From JAHFUI01 sp039931615 (GTDB lineage: Bacteria; Acidobacteriota; Vicinamibacteria; Vicinamibacterales; CAVVIG01), in the NCBI GenBank assembly GCA_039931615.1, contig JBDTRR010000017.1, forward strand, positions 1 through 64,000: 64,000 bases of DNA, given 5' to 3'. Under the pieces are notes generated by a model. That model worked only from the letters and a program-made list of their open reading frames with translations, made no database searches and was not told where the DNA came from. The translations under genes and the position numbers were made by a program. Positions 34,350 through 44,600 of the stretch are shown piece by piece. Numbering within the stretch: the first letter of the stretch is position 1; every line of letters begins with the position of its first letter.

Positions 34350-36683
34350 CTAGAACGAGAACTGGATGCCGAGGCGCGCCGACCGCGGGAGTGCCGGATG
34401 GGTGTGGATGTCCTTCACGCCGTCCGCAGGTTCGCCGGGCAGACGTGACGCGTAGAAATAGTCGATGTCCGGGACCTTGGCGTCAAAGATATTGAACGCC
34501 TCCAACACGAGACGGGCCTTGTTCGACAGTCGATAGCCGACCTCGCCATTCCAGATCGTCGTGCTCTTCGAGTTGACGCTCCCGTCCTCGATCAGCGGGC
34601 GCGGACCGAAATGCCGAACGAGCAGGCTGCCAAAGACAGACTGACGAGGCTCGACTGTCACGCCGGCCGAGATCACCCGGTCCAGGGCGCCAGGGATCTT
34701 CGTGCCTGCCGGATCACTGTCCGTGGACCGGGCGTTTGTCAATGCCAGGTCACCGTCGACGGTGATCCACGGGGCAAGCCGCGCGTAGTTCGTCCACTCG
34801 ATCCCCACGCGTCGGCTTGGCCGTCCTGGTTCTGTCGTCCCGGCGTCGCCGACAAACAACAGTTCAGAGTCGATACCCAGGTACCACAACGCGACGGTCG
34901 ACTGTAGACCGCGAACGCGAACTGTCCGCAGACCGATCTCCGCCCCCTTCGCGCGCACGAGCGGTGTCACACGGTCGACGGGGTCGCCGCTCACGGGATC
35001 GACGGTGGTCACGGCGCCACGTGCGTCGTTACTGTGAAAGCCGGTGCCCGCGTTCACGTAGACCTCGGTACCATGCCACGGTCCGAAGACGGCGCCGAAC
35101 TTGGGACTGACGAGGCCGTCAGAGCCGGCGCCCGAATTCAGTGGGTTGTCCGAGGTCACAGCGAATTGGTAGCGGTCGGCGCGCAGCCCGAACGTGGTGC
35201 GAAAGGTTCGCGTCCACTCGATCTCGGTCTGGGCATAGACGGCCGCCATCGTCTGACCGACCTCGTCCTCACGCGTCGCCAACAGCCGCAGACGGTCTTC
35301 CGTGCGATAGAGGCCGACCGGGTCGAGCCAATCTCTCCGCACCTGCACGCCGAGCGCGCTCTCGGTGTGCCGATCGAAGACATGACCCAGCCGCCGGTAG
35401 GTGACCCGGCCGCCGGTGGCGACGCGGCGCTCGGCCTGTTCGAATTGATCGCCATGCTCCGGATCATCGAGGAAGTAGGTGAAATTCGAGAACAGGTTCA
35501 GGCTGTTGCGCAGCAGAAAGCCGGTGGCGCGGAGCGACGACGGCCCATTGGAGTGTTGATACTCGGCGGTAAAGCTCTGGCGGTTCGCCGTCCCGCCATC
35601 GCTGGCATCGATCAGACCGAATCGCGGAATCCGACCGTCGGTGAGGGCACGCTGCGGGACCTGATCGGTCGAATCCCAGTCGGCCCAATAGCCCATGCCG
35701 GTCAGCGTGAACCCGTGCCGATTGTCTCCGCGGCTGTACCGCAGAACGCCATTGATCTTGCGGTAGTCGTCCGGTCGGATCCACGGTCCGTCGTTGTGGT
35801 TTACTTCGAGCGCGCCAAGCAGATACCCTCCGCCCACGCGCGGCGACGCGGCACCGAAGAGCCGCCCCCATCCGTCATTTCCTCCGCTGGCGCGGAAGAT
35901 GGAACGGTCGAGCTGATTGACGTAGTTGATACTGGCCGCACCGGCGGCCGAAAAATCGCCCTCGTCGGCGAAGTACGGTCCCTTCTTGAATTGCACGCCG
36001 CTCACGAGCTCGGGAATGAGAAAGCTGACGTCCGAATAGCCGTGGGCGTGAGCGCCGGTCGGGGTGTTGACCGGAACGCCGGCGACGGTCGTCGAGAAGT
36101 CCGTTCCGTGATCGAGGTTGAAGCCCCGCAGGTAGTATTGATTCGCCTTCCCCTCGCCACTGTGCTGGCTCACGATGAGGCCTGGCACGGTCTCCAGGAC
36201 TTCACCCGCGCGCATGATTGGACGTTGGTCGATCTGCGCGGCTGTCACGGCGCCCTGGCTCGCCGACGAGGCGATGCCGACGAGGTTTGCTGCCGGGTCC
36301 TCGACATCAGCGACGTTCCGAAACGTCCGCGTGCCGGTCACGATGACGTCCGCACTGAGCGAAAGCGTCAACTCCGCGTCGACGATCGCCGGCGCACCGT
36401 TGGTGACGGCGACCGACTTTCGCAGCACGCTGAAGTTCAGGAGGCGGAACGTGAGTTCGGCGCTGCCCAGTGGAACCGTATCGAAACGGTACGCTCCGGC
36501 ATCGTCGGTCACCGCCGTCAGCTCGCGGGAATTGACCACCAGATCGACCGCCACGCCCGGGAGCACCGCGCCGGTTTGATCGAGCACGCGACCGCTGACA
36601 CGACCCGTCGATTGCGCGGATGCGTTGACGCCAAGGCACAAGAGAAACGCCGAGAGAATCGTTGGTATCCTGATGTACGTCAT
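34350..36683 (-). CDS. TonB-dependent outer-membrane receptor
   Basis: From ATG 36683 the product has 777 residues: a signal peptide (residues 1-22, NASAQS), a carboxypeptidase-regulatory-like domain (GRVSGRVLDQTGAVLPGVAV), then a canonical plug with LETVPGLIVSQHSGEGKANQ and the RGFNLDHGTDF phrase, and a 22-strand-type barrel ending in IQFSF. The plug text resembles receptors of the FecA/BtuB-like ferric-siderophore and metal-chelate group more than the giant receptors at 10.7 and 55.4 kb. The gene starts only 27 bases from the divergent RegB-like kinase gene, which suggests shared or mutual control. Its ligand is unknown. Confidence 0.92.
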   Translation of the reverse strand: MTYIRIPTILSAFLLCLGVNASAQSTGRVSGRVLDQTGAVLPGVAVDLVVNSRELTAVTDDAGAYRFDTVPLGSAELTFRLLNFSVLRKSVAVTNGAPAIVDAELTLSLSADVIVTGTRTFRNVADVEDPAANLVGIASSASQGAVTAAQIDQRPIMRAGEVLETVPGLIVSQHSGEGKANQYYLRGFNLDHGTDFSTTVAGVPVNTPTGAHAHGYSDVSFLIPELVSGVQFKKGPYFADEGDFSAAGAASINYVNQLDRSIFRASGGNDGWGRLFGAASPRVGGGYLLGALEVNHNDGPWIRPDDYRKINGVLRYSRGDNRHGFTLTGMGYWADWDSTDQVPQRALTDGRIPRFGLIDASDGGTANRQSFTAEYQHSNGPSSLRATGFLLRNSLNLFSNFTYFLDDPEHGDQFEQAERRVATGGRVTYRRLGHVFDRHTESALGVQVRRDWLDPVGLYRTEDRLRLLATREDEVGQTMAAVYAQTEIEWTRTFRTTFGLRADRYQFAVTSDNPLNSGAGSDGLVSPKFGAVFGPWHGTEVYVNAGTGFHSNDARGAVTTVDPVSGDPVDRVTPLVRAKGAEIGLRTVRVRGLQSTVALWYLGIDSELLFVGDAGTTEPGRPSRRVGIEWTNYARLAPWITVDGDLALTNARSTDSDPAGTKIPGALDRVISAGVTVEPRQSVFGSLLVRHFGPRPLIEDGSVNSKSTTIWNGEVGYRLSNKARLVLEAFNIFDAKVPDIDYFYASRLPGEPADGVKDIHTHPALPRSARLGIQFSF

Positions 36684-36710
36684 GGGTACTGGGCCGGCAG
36701 TCGAGTCTAA

Positions 36711-38000
36711 ATGAGCACGATCCCATTCGAGGTGCGGCATGATGTCGCATGGCTGCAGCCCGTGCGGTGGGCGACGTGCTTCGTGTTGTGGGTGCTGCTT
36801 GCGGTCCTGTGGCTGTTCCCGCACCTCGATCTCTCTCTACGCGAGGTCGGGCGGCTCGGATTGGCTGCGGCAATCTGTCGCACCGTCGTCGTGCTGGCTT
36901 CCCGCCGCGGTGAAATCCCACCATCGGCACTCGTTGGCCTGGCCCTCGCGGCCGACGCTGCGTTGCTCACCGGATTGGTCGATATCACGGGGGGACCGTT
37001 CAACCCGTTCATCGTGATGTACGGCGTGTACATCTGGGTGGGCGCTGTCGCGATCTCTCCAACCTGGGCAGCCGTCATCGGCGTGGCGTCCGCCGTTGGC
37101 TTCGGCTGGCTCGTGGTCGATCATGTGCGGGCCGAATTGCTGGAACACCATCGACTGAACGACTTTCCGACGCATCTCTTCACGATGTGGTTCTCGGGCG
37201 CCGGGATTGCGGAGCTTGTTGCGCACTACGTCACTCGCGCACGGCGGGTGCTCGGGCAGCGACAGGCGCAACTCGACGAAGCGCGAGAACGGGCCGAACG
37301 AAGCGAGCGGCTGGCGTCATTGACAACTCTCGCGGCGGGATCCGCCCATGAACTATCTACCCCGCTCGGGACGATCGCGATCGCCGCCGGTGAACTCGAG
37401 CGCAATGCCGCCCGGGTGACCGAGCCAGCCGCGATTGGAACGGCGCTCAGGGACGATGCCAGCTTGATTCGGTCGGAACTCGATCGTTGCCAGTCGATCC
37501 TTGACGGCATGAGCGGGCGCGCCGGCACTGGCCTGCCGACCACGCTCGAGCCGATGACGCCGCTCGCGATCGCGCACCTCGTGCAGGAGCGATTGATCAG
37601 CGCCCGGCGTCAGCGGCTGACGATCGACATCGAGCCGGCGACACCCAATCCGGCCGCAACCGGCGCCGAGATGGTGCAGGCGATTTCGTCGCTGCTGGGG
37701 AATGCCTTCGATGCCAGTGGCGATGCCGACGGCGTCGCCCTTCGCTTCGGTATTCGTGGTGCGATGGTGCGGGTTGAAGTGCAGGATCGAGGGACCGGGA
37801 TGTCACCCGACGCGAGGCGTCGCGCCGGCGAGCCTTTTTACACGACGAAGGCTCCAGGTCGAGGGCTCGGGCTGGGTCTCTTCCTGGTTCGGACGTTTGC
37901 GGAACGCTCGGGTGGTAGCCTTGAGTTCCAGGGCAGCGAGGGCACGACGGCCATCCTGGAGGTTCCTGGTTTGGCGGGCGAGGCGCCGCTGCTGACATGA
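36711..38000 (+). CDS. regB: RegB/PrrB-type redox sensor histidine kinase
   Basis: The 429-residue protein has about six N-terminal membrane helices, with a GGPFNPF motif at residues 94-100 that matches the quinone-binding GGxxNPF heptapeptide of RegB. The H-box reads TLAAGSAHELSTPLGTIA with His213. A Cys at 260 (IRSELDRCQSIL) lies where RegB carries its redox-active Cys. The ATPase domain shows LLGNAFDASG, DRGTGM and GRGLGLGLF. Together these indicate a kinase that reads the quinone pool and thiol redox state. It overlaps the response regulator gene by four bases (ATGA). Confidence 0.88.
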   Translation: MSTIPFEVRHDVAWLQPVRWATCFVLWVLLAVLWLFPHLDLSLREVGRLGLAAAICRTVVVLASRRGEIPPSALVGLALAADAALLTGLVDITGGPFNPFIVMYGVYIWVGAVAISPTWAAVIGVASAVGFGWLVVDHVRAELLEHHRLNDFPTHLFTMWFSGAGIAELVAHYVTRARRVLGQRQAQLDEARERAERSERLASLTTLAAGSAHELSTPLGTIAIAAGELERNAARVTEPAAIGTALRDDASLIRSELDRCQSILDGMSGRAGTGLPTTLEPMTPLAIAHLVQERLISARRQRLTIDIEPATPNPAATGAEMVQAISSLLGNAFDASGDADGVALRFGIRGAMVRVEVQDRGTGMSPDARRRAGEPFYTTKAPGRGLGLGLFLVRTFAERSGGSLEFQGSEGTTAILEVPGLAGEAPLLT

Positions 38001-38521
38001 CCGATGGACGCTCACTGTTGATCGTCGACGATGACACAGCGTTTCGCGAACGGTTGGTTCGGGCGATGCGCGACCGCGGGTATGAGGCCGCCGGCGTGGC
38101 CGACTACCCGTCAGCGATAGCCGCAGCCCGCGAGGAGAGCCCTGAACTCGCGCTCGTCGATCTCCGACTGCCCGGCGAATCCGGCCTGTCAGTGGTGCGG
38201 GATCTCAAAGCGCTCGATTCGTCCACCGTCGTCGTCGTGTTGACCGGGTACGGCAGCATCGCGACCGCGGTGGAAAGCATGAAGCTCGGCGCCGCCAGCT
38301 ACTTGACGAAGCCCGCCAACGCCGATCAGATCGTGGCGGCATTCGACGGTACCCAGCCGGCGGACGACACGCTCGCCCCATCGCTCGCTCGCGTCGAATG
38401 GGAGCACATTCAACGGATCCTGGCGGACTGCGGCGGCAACGTCTCGCAAGCCGCTCGAGTCTTGAACATTCATCGACGGTCACTGCAACGCAAGCTCGCG
38501 AAGAGGCCGGTGTCGCGATAG
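37997..38521 (+). CDS. regA: RegA/PrrA/ActR-type response regulator
   Basis: The 174-residue regulator has a receiver domain (Asp10-Asp12 acidic pocket, phosphoacceptor Asp55 in LVDLRLPGESG, Thr in VVVLTGYGS, Lys in LTKPAN), a short linker, and a Fis-type helix-turn-helix at the C-terminus (GGNVSQAARVLNIHRRSLQRKL). The helix-turn-helix text is nearly that of RegA/ActR, which binds DNA to control respiration, nitrogen metabolism and other redox-linked genes. It is co-translated with the RegB-like kinase. Genes of the adjacent receptor and perhaps the NRPS cluster are candidate targets, but no operator can be proven from sequence. Confidence 0.92.
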   Translation: MTDGRSLLIVDDDTAFRERLVRAMRDRGYEAAGVADYPSAIAAAREESPELALVDLRLPGESGLSVVRDLKALDSSTVVVVLTGYGSIATAVESMKLGAASYLTKPANADQIVAAFDGTQPADDTLAPSLARVEWEHIQRILADCGGNVSQAARVLNIHRRSLQRKLAKRPVSR

Positions 38522-38598
38522 ACCGAGGCACTCCAGGCGAAGCCGCCGCGACACCACGGCCGCGTGGCGCGCGGGTCGTGGCCCCGGTCATGGCCCCG

Positions 38599-40293
38599 TC
38601 ACTGCTTGGGCCGGGCCATCTCGTCCTGGACCCGGATCGTCCGCAGCATTTCCCGTCTGAACAGGTCGTAGGTTCTCCCGTCGAAGAACGAAGAGACCCT
38701 GACCACCCGGACGCAGGCAATCGGTTCGCTGCCGCGATAGGGCGCTCCCCGCTGAAACGTCCAGAGAAACGGCAGCGGGGAGAACAACCTCAGCAGCCGG
38801 CCGCGATGCGGCCCCGCGGCGAGGCGCCGATTGGATGCCGTCGCCGTCCGTCGAACGAACTCGTCGAAGCGCCGCGCAAACTCCAGTTCGACGCCGTTCG
38901 CGCCGCGACTCCCGGCGTGTTCGAGGCGGAGAACGTCCTCTGGAGACCGCGCTCCGAGGAGGGCATTGGCGATCGTCCGGTCGCCCGTGACGCCGTACGA
39001 ATCGGTGAGGACCGGGCCCGGCGTCAGCGCCGTGACGAAGCGCGCCATCGCGACGTGGCTTTCGTATGGCGCGAAGAAGCCTGGCGGCAGATCGTAGACG
39101 GCGCCGCTCGGACCGACCGCTTCATACCGCAGCATGCTGGCGAGTGGTGTGTCGAACCATGCCAGGCGAGCCGGCTCGAACCACACCTGCGCCATACCGA
39201 TCACGACGAGCGACACGGCGAATCGCTCTCTGGTGAAGAGGTGCCGGCGCCAGGCGGTGGCGGCGTCATCGCGCGGATGGAACAGGAGAATCCAGAGCGC
39301 AATCTGGAGCACGATCCACTTCCAGAACAGATAGCCGATCGTCAGGAAGAACATGCCGAGCAGCAACGTGAAGAGGATCAGGAAGCCCTTCGCTGCACGA
39401 GTGTCGATGAACAGCAGGAGCGCGCCGCATTCCACCGCCAGAGTGCCGACGCGCAACGGCCAGTCGAGAGCGGCCATCGCCCGGGCCGCCCGCGCAATCG
39501 ACTGAGGCTCGAGGAAGGCGAGCCAGCCGTGCGTGTACGCGTTCGGAATCAGGAAGTCCATGTGGCCGTGCGTCACCCAGCCGATGCGCAGCTTTCCGGC
39601 GCCCGGGATCCAGAAGTTTGCGGCGACCAGGCACAGCGCCAGGAACAGAAAGCCATCCATTCTCCGGCCACCGAATACCGCGCGGATCAGCACCGCGGCG
39701 GAGAACAGCGTCAGGGTATTGACGACGGGCCTGAACTCTGCTTCGAGGGTCTGAAAGCCGAGCGCGGGATAGTTGAACTGCCAGATGATGGCCCAGAATG
39801 CGGCCGCAAAGGGCAGGGCGAACGCCGGCCGCCACCACACCAGACCCGCGAGCACAATCAGGGCGGCGCGGTCGGCCAGATGCGGCTGACCGTACCAGGC
39901 GTTGAACGCGTATGCCGAGCCTGCCCACGCCAGGATCGCGGCGATCGTCCCGACGAACCAGCGCAGGCGCGCGCCGCCATCGAACTGCGTCCAGCCCTGT
40001 CGGAGTCGTGGGACAGCGACCAGCAGGACCGCGACGCCGACGATCACGGCCACCGCGACGCTGCCGTTCTGCCGCAAACCCTCGATCAGAATCGACGCGT
40101 GAGAGGCCGTCTCCTCGGACGGTCGGCAGAGCCGCAGAATGATTCGCTGCAGCACCATGAACGCCAGCACGAGCGATGTCGTACGCGTGACGACACGCGC
40201 GACGGTGACCGCGCCGGAAGTGCGGCCCGGCGCGCCGGCCTCTTCGTCTGGTTCCGTGAACCACGGCGCGATGCGGAGCAGCATCCGCGTCAT
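38599..40293 (-). CDS. Polytopic membrane protein coupled to the NRPS operon
   Basis: The start at ATG 40293 overlaps the NRPS 3 stop by four bases (ATGA), so this 564-residue protein is part of the NRPS operon. It has about 10-11 hydrophobic helices in its first 370 residues. Phrases such as IPGAGKLRIGWVTHGHMDF and FLTIGYLFWKWIVLQIALW recall HTTM-domain (vitamin-K-carboxylase-like) membrane proteins. The C-terminal 190 residues are soluble, with PGFFAPYESHVAMARFV. No transporter signature (ABC, MFS, RND) is visible. It could act in export, immunity or late modification of the peptide; none can be assigned. A 697-codon frame on the other strand is a shadow. Confidence 0.8.
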   Translation of the reverse strand: MTRMLLRIAPWFTEPDEEAGAPGRTSGAVTVARVVTRTTSLVLAFMVLQRIILRLCRPSEETASHASILIEGLRQNGSVAVAVIVGVAVLLVAVPRLRQGWTQFDGGARLRWFVGTIAAILAWAGSAYAFNAWYGQPHLADRAALIVLAGLVWWRPAFALPFAAAFWAIIWQFNYPALGFQTLEAEFRPVVNTLTLFSAAVLIRAVFGGRRMDGFLFLALCLVAANFWIPGAGKLRIGWVTHGHMDFLIPNAYTHGWLAFLEPQSIARAARAMAALDWPLRVGTLAVECGALLLFIDTRAAKGFLILFTLLLGMFFLTIGYLFWKWIVLQIALWILLFHPRDDAATAWRRHLFTRERFAVSLVVIGMAQVWFEPARLAWFDTPLASMLRYEAVGPSGAVYDLPPGFFAPYESHVAMARFVTALTPGPVLTDSYGVTGDRTIANALLGARSPEDVLRLEHAGSRGANGVELEFARRFDEFVRRTATASNRRLAAGPHRGRLLRLFSPLPFLWTFQRGAPYRGSEPIACVRVVRVSSFFDGRTYDLFRREMLRTIRVQDEMARPKQ

Positions 40294-41657
40294 TGGTCCG
40301 CGGCGGCGATCGCGTCGACGACGGCAGACAGCTGTCGCGCCGTGCCCTCGAGGTGTGGTTCCTTGAGCACGTCCGCGTGCGCTCCCCGCAACATCTCGAT
40401 CTCGAGCCGTCCCTGCACCAGCGGGCGCCAGCCCAGGTCCTTGGCGAGTTCGTCGTTCTCGCTGCGAAACAGCCAGGCGTCGCCGTGGTAGGGACGGGGA
40501 ATCCAGGTGCGAGCCGCCTGGAAATGCTTCGTGGCGATCTCGCGGAAGGGGCGAGGGACGCCATACCACCGCGGCACGTCGCCCACATCCACGACGTCGC
40601 TGCGCTCGCCAGCCAGCCACCTGGCGGTTGCGGCGGCGCGAGCCTTCACCGCCGCGACAAGCTCTCGCGGGGTTTTTGACGTCCAGCGCTGCAGGCGGCG
40701 ACTGATCGGTGGCACGACCGCCTTCGTGCCCGGCGTCGCGGCGTCGATGATCGCCAGCAGCCGGACCGATTCTCCCGCCTCGACGAGCTGCCGCGCCATC
40801 TCGTAGGCCACGCATCCGCCGACGCAGTAGCCGCCGAGCATGTACGGCCCGTGCGGTTGGTGAGCGCGGACCTCCTCGAGATAGCGTGTCGCCATCGGCT
40901 CGAGCTCGGAGAATGGTTCGGCAGGCGCTTGCAGTCCGTAGACCGGTTGATCGGGATGAAGGTAGCCGGCGAGATTGTAGAAATATCCAATCTCCCCACC
41001 CAGGCCGTGCACCATGTAGAGTGGCGGCCTTCGACCACCTTCCCGGATGGCGACAAGCGAGCGCCAGGACTGGTTGGGGTTGCGGGCGCGGATGATTTCG
41101 GCCAGCTGCCGCACGGTCGGCGCCTGGAACAGGACACCAAGCGGCAGCGTGATGCCGAAGTCGCGCTGGACGATGTCCATCAGCCGCGGCACCAGCAGTG
41201 AATGGCCGCCGAGCTCAAAAAAGTTGTCGTCGGGGCCGATGTCCCGCACGTCGATGAGGTCGTCCCAGATCCTCATCAGCTGAGCTTCGAGCACGTTGGC
41301 CGATGGTTCGTCCGGCGTGCGCGCCGGTGCCCTCCGCATGACGGACAGCGCGGCTCGATCGACTTTTCCATTCGGCAGCAGGGGCAGTGCGTCGAGCGCC
41401 ACAAAGCTGGACGGGACCATGAAGGCGGGGAGCCGCCCGGACACGAAGCGGCGCAGTTCCTCAGCCGCGAGTGACGTCTCCGTGGGCGGCGCCACGTAAT
41501 ATGCCACCAAACGCTTGTGCGCGTCAGCCAACGGGGGGCCGGAGCGCCGCCGGGGCGTCAGGTTCAGGCGGCGCGCCAGAAGTGCGCGCTGCGCCGGCGT
41601 CAATCGCTCGAGCCGGTCCTGGACCCCCATCGTGGTGCTCGCGTCGTGGTCGCTCAC
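40290..41657 (-). CDS. NRPS 3: A-domain C-terminal piece, carrier protein, thioesterase
   Basis: The GTG start at 41657 overlaps the NRPS 2 stop (GTGA). The 455 residues comprise a 47-residue leader with a docking-like helix (VQDRLERLTPAQRALLARRL), then the end of an adenylation domain only (RLVAYYVAP, GRLPAFMVPSSFVALDALPL, NGKVDR with the catalytic Lys98). A carrier protein follows (FFELGGHSLL, Ser153) and then a type I thioesterase. The thioesterase nucleophile elbow is GGYCVGG, so Cys278 replaces the usual Ser, with Asp305 and His427 completing a triad. The first 100 residues supply exactly what is missing from NRPS 2. A frameshift fusing the two genes in other strains is possible. Confidence 0.92.
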   Translation of the reverse strand: MSDHDASTTMGVQDRLERLTPAQRALLARRLNLTPRRRSGPPLADAHKRLVAYYVAPPTETSLAAEELRRFVSGRLPAFMVPSSFVALDALPLLPNGKVDRAALSVMRRAPARTPDEPSANVLEAQLMRIWDDLIDVRDIGPDDNFFELGGHSLLVPRLMDIVQRDFGITLPLGVLFQAPTVRQLAEIIRARNPNQSWRSLVAIREGGRRPPLYMVHGLGGEIGYFYNLAGYLHPDQPVYGLQAPAEPFSELEPMATRYLEEVRAHQPHGPYMLGGYCVGGCVAYEMARQLVEAGESVRLLAIIDAATPGTKAVVPPISRRLQRWTSKTPRELVAAVKARAAATARWLAGERSDVVDVGDVPRWYGVPRPFREIATKHFQAARTWIPRPYHGDAWLFRSENDELAKDLGWRPLVQGRLEIEMLRGAHADVLKEPHLEGTARQLSAVVDAIAAADQ

Positions 41658-44600
41658 TTCACCGCCTTCACCACGACCATCGAGTCGGCCCACCAGGTGT
41701 CCCGCGTGTCCTCGGGTACGCGCACCTTTTCCACGTGCAGCACCACCTCGCGGAAATGCTGCAGGAGACGACGCTGGTGGCCGCGGCCGAGCGAGTCGAT
41801 CTCGGTGGTCAGATAGGTGAACACGCCACCATCCTTCAGGTGAGCGGCCATCGCCCCGAACCCATGTTCGGCGAAGGTCACACTCCGCAGCACATACTCG
41901 TCGAACTCGCGCTCGTTCATCGGAAAGGCGTGAAAGAAGATGCCGTCGAAGAGCCCCAGCTGACTCTCGATGTCCTGCCATCGCGCGTGAAACAGCCGGA
42001 TGTCGTGGTCGGGGCGGCGCTCGCGCCACGGCCTGAAGTGATGGCTCACGCTGTGGTCGTTCGATTCGACGATGGTGTGCGACCGGACGCCGAACTGCTG
42101 GATGAACTCGGCCGACACGCCGCGGCCGAAGCCGATCTCGAGCACGTCGCCGTGCCCGGTGGCGACGTGGCGTGCCATCGCCTTCATCACTGGAGTCTGC
42201 CAGTCCTCCATGATCTCCTGGTCGGTGAGGACCGCCTGGCTGATGTCCCGCAGGTCCTGCCCGAGCTGGTGTTCGAAGCCGCGGACGAACGAGGGCGCCA
42301 CCGCGTCGAGGTGCTCGAGATCGTCAGCGAACTCCGCCATGGCCCGGCCGAGCAGCCAGTTCCGCTGGGTCTCACGCGGCGGCGCGATGAAGCCGGACGC
42401 GGCGGTGTGCAGCTCGACGCGGAAGCGGTCGCGACTGACCGTGCGCTCGGGTCGTGACGACGCCGCCTCGGCGCCGACGCCGAGCGCCATGTCCACCGCG
42501 GCAGCCGAGAGCGATTCGACCGCGGTCAGGGCAGCGTCGAGCTCGTTATGCGGCACCTCGCGAATCAGATCGGCAAGCACCTCGACCCCGATGGCCTCGG
42601 TCCCAGATCGCGAATCTGCCGGCACCGCCACGACGACCGCACGCAGGATTCCTGGATGCTGCTCGAGCACCGATTCGATTTCTCCCGGTTCGATCCGAAA
42701 GCCGCGCAGCTTGATCTGGTCGTCGTTGCGCCCCAGGAAATCGAGCAATCCGTCGCGCCGCCACCGCGCCATGTCACCGCTGCGGTACAACCGCCGCATG
42801 CCGGCTCCGGGCACCACGCGATCGACGAATCGCTCGCGCGTCAGCTCGTCGCGTCCGAAGTAGCCCTGCGCCACGCCTTCGCCGGCCAGCCACAATTCTC
42901 CGGCAATGCCAACCGGGAGGGCCTGCCCATGGGCGTCGAGGACATAGGCCTGGCTGTTGGCAATGGGACGCCCGATCGGCACGGGCCGCCCGGCGAATCC
43001 GTCCTCAGGGCGGCAGGTATGAACCGTCGCCCAGACGGTCACTTCAGTCGGGCCGTACTCGTTGAACAGCGCGGTTCCGACCAGGCGTTGACGGTGCAGC
43101 GCGACGAGGTCGGACGGGCAGGATTCCCCCGCGACGATGACCCTCGTCAACGACCGGAGCTCGGTCGGGGTTCCGGCAAGAATCTCGCGGTAGAGCGTCG
43201 GAATGCACAGCAGGTCCGAAACCTCGTGGGTCCGGATGAGACCGCGCAGTCGTGCCGGATCGCGCTGGTCGTCCGCATCGGCCAGCACCAGCGCTCCACC
43301 CTGACTCAACGTCCAGAAAATGCCGGCGACGGAGCTGTCGAACGCGAAGCTCGGGGTGAGCAGCAATCGGTGCGGCGCCGTCGCGTAGTAGCGGCCTCGA
43401 GCCTCCGTCGAGTGCAGGAGATTGCGGTGCGACACGACCACGCCCTTGGGATCGCCGGTCGAACCCGACGTGTAGATGACGTAGGCGGCCTGTTGCTCGT
43501 CCGGCGGCAACAGCGCCACGGCGCCATCGACGGCAGGCGATGGGCCGGCCTGATCGAGCAGCACCGTCTGCGCGACAAGGGCTGAGATTTCAGGGCGCAG
43601 AGCCGACGTGGTGACCGCCGTCTCGATGGCGGTGTGGCGGATGATGAAACGACGCCGGTCGGCCGGATACTCGGGATCGATGGGTACGTAAGCTGCGCCG
43701 GCCTTCAGGATGCCGATGATCCCGGCGATCGACCCAGGGGTCCGTCGGGCAAAGTGCGCGACCGGCCGCCCGCTACCGGCACCGAGGCTGACCAGCTGCC
43801 GCGCAATCCCCTCGCTGGCCTCGTCGAGCTGACGATAGGTCAGGTTGCCGCTGGCGCTGATCACGGCCGGCGCATCGGGGTTCTTCGCGGCGTGCTGCTG
43901 GATCTGCGCGATCAGGCCGGGCACGCCGGCCAGCGGGAACGTCTCACCCTGCCAGGCGCCGAACAGCTGACGCCGCTCATCGACGGTGAGCATCTCCAGT
44001 TCAGAGACCGGCTGATCGGGATCGCGAGCGATGCTCTCGAGCAGCTGCTCATAATGACGCAGCAGCCGTTGGATGGTGTCCGGCTCGAACAGATCCGTCC
44101 GGTACTCCAGGATGGTCTCCATCCCCTCGCCCGATTCCGCCGCGAAGAGCGTGAGGTCGAACTTCGACGTCCCCGTCTCGATGTACACATGCCTGAGATT
44201 CACCTCGCCAAGGTTGAGCGCCGGTGCGGCCTCGGCCTCGCGCTGATACACGAACATCACCTGGAACAGCGGGTGACGGCCGGGCACTCGCGGCGGTGCG
44301 ACCGCCCGGACGACGCGATCGAAGGGGAGATCCTGGTTCTCGATGGCCCCGGCAACGGCGCCGCCAACCTGCCGGATCGCATCGCGCGCAGTGAGATCGG
44401 CTCGCAGCATGGCGCGCACGACGACGGTGGTGAGGAAGAAGCCGATCAGATCCACCGTTTCCCTGCGCCGACGATTCGCGACCGGGGATCCCACCACGAC
44501 GTCATCCACACCCGTGTAGCGGTAAAGGAGGATGTGGAAGGTGCTCAGCAGGAGCGTGAACAGGGAGACCTTCTCGGCAGCGGCGAGTGCCTTGAGACTG

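Noticed and set aside
35034..36710. A 558-codon plus-strand frame opposite the second TonB receptor
   Set aside because: Shadow frame; the receptor plug and barrel motifs are on the minus strand.
38398..40491. A 697-codon plus-strand frame opposite the membrane protein
   Set aside because: The minus strand shows many hydrophobic helices and an ATGA coupling; the plus frame is charged, repetitive and without motifs.
41640..41670. Programmed -1 frameshift joining NRPS 2 and NRPS 3
   Set aside because: No slippery heptamer (X XXY YYZ) precedes the stop and no strong downstream structure is visible; a coupled restart at GTGA is simpler.
41656..42029. Upstream extension of NRPS 3 to an ATG at 42029
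   Set aside because: The extra 124 residues overlap the methyltransferase coding region in another frame and are Arg-rich with no domain. The GTG overlapping the NRPS 2 stop is the natural start, though the open frame is noted as a frameshift possibility.
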